Translations under genes and position numbers: made by a program
Shown here: one piece after another, positions 57,533 through 64,000 of the stretch
Position numbering within the stretch: position 1 is the first letter of the stretch
Layout: each line of letters opens with the position of its first letter
Origin: Antedon mediterranea
Lineage: Eukaryota; Echinodermata; Crinoidea; Comatulida; Antedonidae
Assembly (NCBI RefSeq): GCF_964355755.1
Contig: NC_092671.1
Coordinates: 40,313,804 to 40,377,803 of the forward strand
Reading direction: 5' to 3'
Length of the DNA: 64,000 bases
Notes under the pieces: generated by a model
Databases searched by the model: none
Told to the model about the DNA's origin: nothing
What the model saw: only the letters and a program-made list of their open reading frames with translations

Positions 57533-58570
57533 CCTACAGGCTCAGAAATGTTCAGCTTGTCGTTTATTCTATGAATAACAAAACACTATTAAAACATTAG
57601 CATTTTACCCTTGAAAATAATTGTGGCACATTCAATCTTAAGCCAACACAATTGAAGTGCAAAGTGTTAAGTTGCCACAGTAGCTAAAAGTAAACCAGTA
57701 CAGTAGCTGTTGTTCATTCTGTGCGAATTCGAAACAGAATCAACAAAACAACTAATTGAAGAATTGTTGAATATTCATTAAACCACTGGAATATACAAGA
57801 TGTACAAAGTGTACGTTTTTTTAGTAGTACATAGGCCTACATACATGGTAGCTTATACGTAAGTACTGTAGCCATGTCATGAGCCTAATTTGGGCAGCTT
57901 GTTGTGTATAATATTCTATAACACAACTGTTACACAGGGTTAAATGTGCACATTCATGTGCACTTCACACCACCGTACCAGCGGCTATAATACGGAATCT
58001 CATTCGTTCTAGATCTATAAACTGTTTTTGCTCAACCTTCTAATACTTAACAATCAATATGTCGATTGAAATCATTTCTGAATAATTCTTACCTGTATCA
58101 ATGTCTGACTCTTCAGTTTTGAAAAATTCCTAACCTTTAAAATTCCGCGTATACGTTTGAAATGACGCATCTATTGTATGTGCTATAGAAAGTTTAACAA
58201 AAGAAAATTCAATACATCGCCAACGAAGCGTTCTCTATAATACAACAATGACTGTTTTGTAGGTTTTAACGCTATATTTCCACAGTATTTGCCAATATAG
58301 TCTTGCCTTGAGTACAGACTGTTATTAATAACGATATAATTTTATTGGTACTTAGTTAGTTAAGGTTAGACCATGGAAATCATTTAATCGTCATTCATAT
58401 CTCAGATCAGAGAGTGGTTCCCCCATTTGTGATAATTTATAAATGTTCATGATAAATTTACTCTTTCCTGGGAAAATCTAACGTTATGAATATGAATACC
58501 AAATTATTATCGACAAAATTCTATGTATATTTTATATGCAAATGACAATAAATGTAAATAAATTGCACTG
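57533..58570. other. Copy C upstream region
   Basis: Holds the rest of the first coding exon's 5' UTR, an intron, and a probable 5' UTR exon ending at 58093 (CAG|GTAAGA). No other gene. Confidence 0.45.
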
Positions 58571-58584
58571 ATGAATGAATGAAA

Positions 58585-58875
58585 CGTTATCCAATGTGTT
58601 ACTGGTCTGTACACGTTATCCAGTGTTACTGGTCTGTACACGTTATCCAACGTGTTACTGGTCAGTACACGTTATCCAATGTGTTACTGGTCAGTACACG
58701 TTATCCAATGTGTTACTGGTCTGTACACGTTATCCAATGTGTTACTGGTCTGTACACGTTATCCAATGTGTTACTGGTCTGTCTGTACACGTTATCCAAT
58801 GTGTTACTGGTCTGTCACGTTATCCAATGTGTTACTGGTCAGTACACGTTATCCAATGTGTTACTGGTCAGTAGT
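58585..58875. repeat. 30-bp minisatellite upstream of copy C
   Basis: About ten copies of CGTTATCCAATGTGTTACTG + GTCTGTACA, with small indels that put all three plus-strand frames open. No protein is implied. Confidence 0.95.
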
Positions 58876-59858
58876 ACAGTAGTTTACAAAGTGAACATAA
58901 TGTAAAATGCAACAAATAAAAGAATATTTATTTTATAAAACTTTTGATTTCATAATTGCATTGACTCGCATATATGGAATTAAAATACAAACTTATACCA
59001 GCTAACCTTCGACCACTGACGGCTTAAGAAGTTACTTAAACAAGTTTGGTATACCTTTCCATAGCAGCGGAATCGTGAAAACTGCAAAGTTTAATTTTAA
59101 TATTATTTACAAATACCGTATGATACACACGAACAAACAAGTAAAATCTGAATATTATTTGAAAACGGAAGCTAACATTGGTGAAATACTGGGTAGGCCT
59201 ACTGTTACTATTGGGTATGGCGAATACATAAGATATATTGTCGCCCTGCAAAAAAATATATATATTTTTGAATAGGCCATTTTAAATATCTCTTGAATTA
59301 AAATCGGATCGAAAATAATTATTTAACAAATTAAAACCGTAATTTAAAGACAAAAGTAACATTTTATTTATATTTATAAACGAAATCCTTATTTTTGTGC
59401 ATTTTTTTTACAAAAGTGAAAAACTTGATTAAAACTACAAAATGGGCTATTCAAAGTTTGACTTTACACAACTTTATTCTTCATAATACATCTTTTGTAA
59501 CATGGTATTTTCTGCTATCTAGCATGGTAAGAATAAGTAAAATACCAAGTCCAATGAACCGTTCTCAATTTGATGAATACGTTCTCCGAGTTTGACGCTA
59601 GATTTTAAAAGTTCAATTGCTTTTTTGTTTGGTTAGGCTTACTTGCTACAACGACCTCCATGCTACAACCACAAATCAAATGTTAAATCAGGTGTCATCA
59701 CCTGTTCTGTGCATAGAACAAATAGGCCTAATGTTCCGTGTAACTATCTTTATGGGCATATTATAAGTAATATAATATAAGTAATATATAATATAAGTAA
59801 TATATAATATAAGTAATATATGTATAAAGGTCTATCAATTTCAACGAAATATTAGAAC
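58876..59858. other. Intergenic, copies C to D
   Basis: 59555-59730 repeats the upstream block found before copy B. An AATATAAGT simple repeat lies at about 59765-59822. No gene. Confidence 0.5.
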
Positions 59859-59870
59859 AATAATTATAGG

Positions 59871-61557
59871 TTTTGAAAAAATGTTCATTTAGCTTCGATT
59901 TTGTATAGATGACAAATTTCGTTTTTGTAAAAGCTACAAGTTAACGGAGTACTCGGACGTTTCGATCTCTATCAGAGATCATTCTCAACTGACTGCGGAG
60001 TGTTAATGCAGCTTGGTCATGCTTGACGTCATCTGTTGATGACGTCGTACGCCTCCGGTTGTAGGTTGGACTTACTTACTCAGGAGAGTTGGCGAGTGAA
60101 CTAAAAGAAATAACACCAGTAGAAGAGGCCCTCAAAGTTGTCGAAAATCGCCTAACAACAGATCCGACACTTCGGATAGAACTAAACTACACGTGACAGA
60201 CATAATGGAGCTCCTCGGATTAATTGTGAACAAAACCTATTTCTCGTTCAATGGTAACATTTATAGGCAAATACAAGGTATTGCTATGGGAAGCCCAATA
60301 AGTCCTATATTGGCGAACTTTTACCTAGAGTGGCTCGAACATCAAGCCATAAACATGGCACCCATTAACATCAAGCCTGTGTATTGGAAACGATACGTTG
60401 ACGATGTATTAGCTATCATCCCCACAGGTACATTAACACACATCTTAACAACATCGATATAACTGACAACATCAAATTCACCACAGAATCCATGACAAAC
60501 AACACAATACCTTTCCTAGACATGCTCATCACACTCAATGACAACGGAACAGTTACCACCTCAGTCTATCGGAAGCCCACTCACACAGACCAATATTTAC
60601 ATTCCAATTCACATCATCCACTCGAACACAAACTGGGGCTTATAAACACGCTTGTGGACAGAGCTGAGAAGGTAGTGAGAGATATGGATTTGAGGAAAGT
60701 TGAGATGGATAACATTAAGAAAGCGTTACACAACTGCCAGTATCCAGAGTGGTCCTTCCAGAGAGTTATGGAAAATCGAAAAAGAAAAAAAAACAAAGGA
60801 CACGAACCACAGAAGCTAAAGATCAAGATGAGAGGTAGCATAGGAATCCCCTATGTAAAAGGAATGGCAGAAAGAATACGACGCACTCTCTCCTATCACA
60901 ATGTCGGAACCTATTTCTTACCCCAAAATAAAATCAAGAATAGTCTCGTCCACCCAAAAGATAAAATCGAGAAGATGGATACATGTGGAGTAATCTACGA
61001 AGTCACCTGCCGCAACTGTCCACAAGTTTACATTGGGGACCGGGAAACAGGGACTCAGGGAGGGCATTACAAACACGAATTAATGATCACAAAAAAGATG
61101 TTACAACAAACACGGGAGAGTAATGACTAGGGCTTCCAGAACATCCACATCATCGATCATACACAAATCTGCCATTACAGAACATGTCATAAAACACAAT
61201 CATGTACCGAACTGGGAGGCTACCATCTTAACCAAAGAGCCTAAACGCAAAGACAGACAGATTAGAGAATCATTACATATAAGGAGAAATAAGGAGAAGA
61301 CCATGCACCGGGATACTGGAGCCCACGAACTCTCGCATTTGTACAATGATTTGATAGACACATCACCTGGCCGAGCCCCGCACAACCTCCAACCTACAAC
61401 CGGAGGCGTACGACGTCATCAACAGATGACGTGTCAAGCATGACCAAGCTGCATTAACACTCCGCAGTCAGTTGAGAATGATCTCTGATAGAGATCGAAA
61501 CGTCCGAGTAAGTACTCCGTTAACTTGTAGCTTTTACAAAAACGAAATTTGTCATCT
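59871..61557 (+). mobile_element. Penelope-like element, truncated, with terminal inverted repeats
   Basis: About 1.69 kb flanked by a 12-bp duplication AATAATTATAGG (59859-59870 and 61558-61569). About 160-bp inverted ends (59909-60069 and 61390-61555) pair from ATGACAAATTTCG inward to CGCCTCCGGTTGTAGGTTGG. Between them lie remains of a Penelope-type reverse transcriptase and GIY-YIG endonuclease. The 5' part of the coding region is missing. Confidence 0.92.
60090..61380 (+). pseudogene. Penelope-like RT plus GIY-YIG endonuclease, frameshifted
   Basis: Three plus-strand segments in different frames. The first, starting upstream with EALKVVENRL and continuing at 60193-60462, has the RT motifs IQGIAMGSPISPILANFYLE and KRYVDDVLAI. 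The second (60492-61130) has TIPFLDMLI, SVYRKPTHTDQYL and the endonuclease start GVIYEVTCRNCPQVYIG. The third (61123-61380) continues the endonuclease with SAITEHVIKHNHVPNW and RQIRESLHIRR. Shifts near 60187, 60462-60492 and 61120-61130 break it. The N-terminal RT region is absent. Not functional as it stands. Confidence 0.88.
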
Positions 61558-61569
61558 AATAATTATAGG

Positions 61570-62923
61570 AGTATAACCATTGTATAAAATATTATGCATT
61601 AAATTTGAATAGGATCCTATTTATCTGATGTTACTGTTGTGGTTGACCACGATATAATTTGGATTACTAGAGGGATTAAATTGGTAAAGAAAAAAGAAAC
61701 TGCGCAGTAAAAATGTTGACCAGAAAAACAACTAAATACGATTAATTTGTGTGAATATCATTCATTGGAAATTCTCGTTTGGAAAAAAATAAAGTGACCG
61801 GGAAATGGATGATCCAGTGTATAACAGTATCAATATCCGTCAGTTTCATTATGAATTATACATTTTAATGCACAGTCACAGTTTCAGCTGCATGGAGGTA
61901 TAGAAAGACTTTAAGATTTACCGCCCACCACGTAAATTAATAACTAAATTATTTGTTTATTTTAGTTTTATCTACATTTGTATATACTTTTTCAAATAGT
62001 TTTAATACCCGATAGTCTTACAAAATTCTCCACTTTGAGTTAAGCATTGGCTGTAATTCTATTTTATTTATTTAAATCTACTTGCTTATTAAGTAATTTT
62101 CTTTTTTTGTAACTTATTTTTGTAACGCACCGTTTTATAAACGTGTGCCGCTGTTTCAAAAGTAATGTTCCCTATAATGAACGCGCCTGTCAAAACGCCA
62201 CAGACAATCGAGTGAATCTGAAACAAAAAATGGGTTTTTTAAACTACTCGTATCAAATATTCTGTACATTAAATCAAATTATATTTTTATATTATAAATC
62301 ACAAATTATAACCCTTGCCTCTCGTACAAAAATTGGGCGAGTAGTTCTAGAGAAAATGCAATTTAAGTTTACTTGTTAAAAATCAATGCCGATGATGTTT
62401 CTAAAAATTAAGAATTAAAAATAACATGCCATTGTAGGTCATTAATTAGGCATAACATGGAGCATTCTCCGTGGGCATAACAATGCCGAAACAGCCATAA
62501 TCGGTTAAATAATAACAGAGTTACATTGAAAAAACCTCCCTAAAATAGCTGTTTTTCTCGCTGTTCAGCGGAAATTGCCCGGATTTTTTGGTACATAAAA
62601 AAAATGTTAATGTGATACAATATTTAATTTAAAATTATCACTTCTCCATCATGAAAATAGATTTAAAAAGGTTTTATTTAAACACGGTATGTTTACATTA
62701 TAATACTACTATATTATTGCTGTTAAAATGAAATATATACATGTTTATAATATCAAATGTCAATAATAATTTCACTAAGGAAGTGTGTAATTTCACTCTT
62801 CCATGTTCATACCAAGTTTACAGAGGGGATTCAGAATCGCCTTATACCACGAATATTCATTCATTCATTCACTTTCATTTCAGATCTTCATCCATAATGC
62901 TTCTCCAACTTTATGTTTCAAGA
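61570..62923. other. Intergenic between Penelope insertion and copy D
   Basis: Degenerate copy of the region downstream of copy B (51.3-52.4 kb). No gene recognised. Confidence 0.5.
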
Positions 62924-64000
62924 CTATGTAACTGGTGCAATCGCTGTCCCATTCATTACCATTTCAATATTTTCCTCGTATAAAATTCCTGAAAAAGTAT
63001 TTCAGTCAGTCAATCAAATAAACATTTATATTTTTAATTTAAAATTAAAGCTAGCACATTATTACTTACGAGATTTTCTTTTTGTTTCAGAGAAATATTA
63101 ATAAATCATAATGTAGGCCAATAATATGGTAAGAGGCAAAAAAAAAAAAAACAGGAAGTAGGCCTAATGATCAATTGGAAAAATCCAATTGAAAAACTTG
63201 TGTCGGGAATTAGTAGAGTCTATATTTAAAAAAGTGTTTTTGATCTTTCACAAGACACGACGGGAGGAGAGAGATAGATGGTAGTGGGTTATTATTTAAA
63301 CCAAGTGGCTTTAAGCCTGTCTACACACGTAAACTTAAAAGTGTACAAAATAAGCAAACTGGGAGTTTGTAGACCAGTTGACAACTTTTGCTCGTGTTTG
63401 CAAAGACTGCGAGGTTGCAAGTTCGCTGTGTAGACAGGGCTTTAATCAATCAAACAAACAAACTAGTTTTCTGCAGTTTGCAGAAGTTGATCAATTGACA
63501 GGAGGTCTACACTTTTCTTACCAAACTCGAAGTTTTATTTGCTCGAATTTGCAAACTACAGTAAATTGTACTGGTGTATGCTAGGCTACTTTCAGTTCTA
63601 TACAAACCTGCAATACAAGCGGTCATAAAACAAGCAATCGATCCAGCGATGAGAGCTCGAACTGCGACAGTAGCAAATGCAGCTTTCCGAGACGGAGCCA
63701 TTGGACTAAGCCCTCCAAGTTGAACTCCAATTGAGCCAATACTAGCAAATCCACATAGAGCATATGTGGCGATAACTTCGGACCGCTTCTATTTAATTTA
63801 TTATCATTAGAAAACAAAATTGAGAATTTAATTAAATTTTTTATAGCCTTTAAGTCTGAAGTTTGCACTAAATTGGAAGAAGAAGGGTAGGTCCTACTAG
63901 CAAAAAACCAACTAACAGAAAACTAAACAATAAATATGATATTGCAAAACATAATTGTACCCACTGATATACTACCAGCTTCTATGAATTCCGCAAGTTT
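62924..64000 (-). CDS. SLC28A3-like: Concentrative nucleoside transporter (SLC28/CNT), copy D, 3' part only
   Basis: Three terminal exons are in the window: 62924-62988 (C-terminus GILYEENIEM...APVT, stop TAG), 63608-63788 (starts [19 protein letters not shown]) and the end of the preceding exon at 63965-64000 (runs off the right edge; donor GTGGGT). Phases equal those of copies A-C. The ribose-site motif is GFASIGS, with Ser for Asn as in copy C, so C and D are probably sister copies. The remainder of the gene lies beyond the window. Confidence 0.9.
63311..63445. mobile_element. TTAA-bounded MITE in copy D last intron
   Basis: TTAA at both ends; arms GCCTGTCTACAC / GTGTAGACAGGGCT. The interior (GTTTGTAGACCAGTTGACAA) is related to the repeats at 52510-52870. 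135 bp. Confidence 0.85.

Noticed and set aside
58575-58905. Three overlapping plus-strand ORFs of about 100 codons
   Set aside because: All frames are open because of the 30-bp minisatellite, and there is no conserved protein feature.

Overview
This is a eukaryotic (metazoan) window. It is AT-rich, its genes are split into many short exons with GT/AG junctions, and it is full of non-LTR, LTR, Penelope-like, SINE and MITE remnants. Three things suggest a deuterostome invertebrate, most likely an echinoderm: the retroelement set (a Ty3/gypsy element with Ty1/copia-like pol order, as in Gmr1-like elements of deuterostomes; L2-like LINEs; tRNA-derived SINEs), the striking frequency of the octamer TAGGCCTA, and the gene content. 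No species can be named from the sequence alone.

Layout. 0.3-2.6 kb: an array of nested palindromic repeats. 3.67-18.12 kb (minus strand): a complete 14-exon aromatic amino acid hydroxylase gene of the tryptophan hydroxylase (TPH) type, 480 codons, rebuilt exon by exon with every splice phase matching. Its introns hold LINE and SINE fragments and two minisatellites that appear to have grown out of its own exon/intron junctions. A CRE plus TATA promoter lies just upstream. 18.75-20.19 kb: a fold-back element with a LINE fragment nested inside. 21.13-27.15 kb: an apparently intact Gmr1-like LTR retrotransposon with two 448-bp LTRs that look identical, a 5-bp target duplication and one 1517-codon gag-pol ORF in which integrase precedes reverse transcriptase. 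27.2-28.9 kb: non-coding repeat DNA ending in a perfect 32-bp palindrome.

29.48-64.0 kb (minus strand): a tandem array of four concentrative nucleoside transporter genes (SLC28/CNT family), called here copies A (29477-41102), B (41839-47973), C (52391-57532) and D (62924 to beyond the right edge). A, B and C are complete with the same 11-exon coding plan (607, 605 and 607 aa). Their introns carry large private minisatellites (59-bp, 24-bp and about 21-bp units). The paralogs differ at residues that contact the nucleoside in structurally known CNTs: A has Met where B and C have Gln in the GQTE motif, and C and D have Ser where A and B have the ribose-binding Asn of GFANIGS. A broken Penelope-like element with inverted ends sits between C and D.

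The TPH gene (serotonin synthesis) and the transporter array (sodium-coupled nucleoside uptake) share a strand and a neighbourhood, but nothing here shows a functional link. The most interesting signals are the transporter-pocket divergence, the splice-junction-derived minisatellites and the intact INT-before-RT retroelement.
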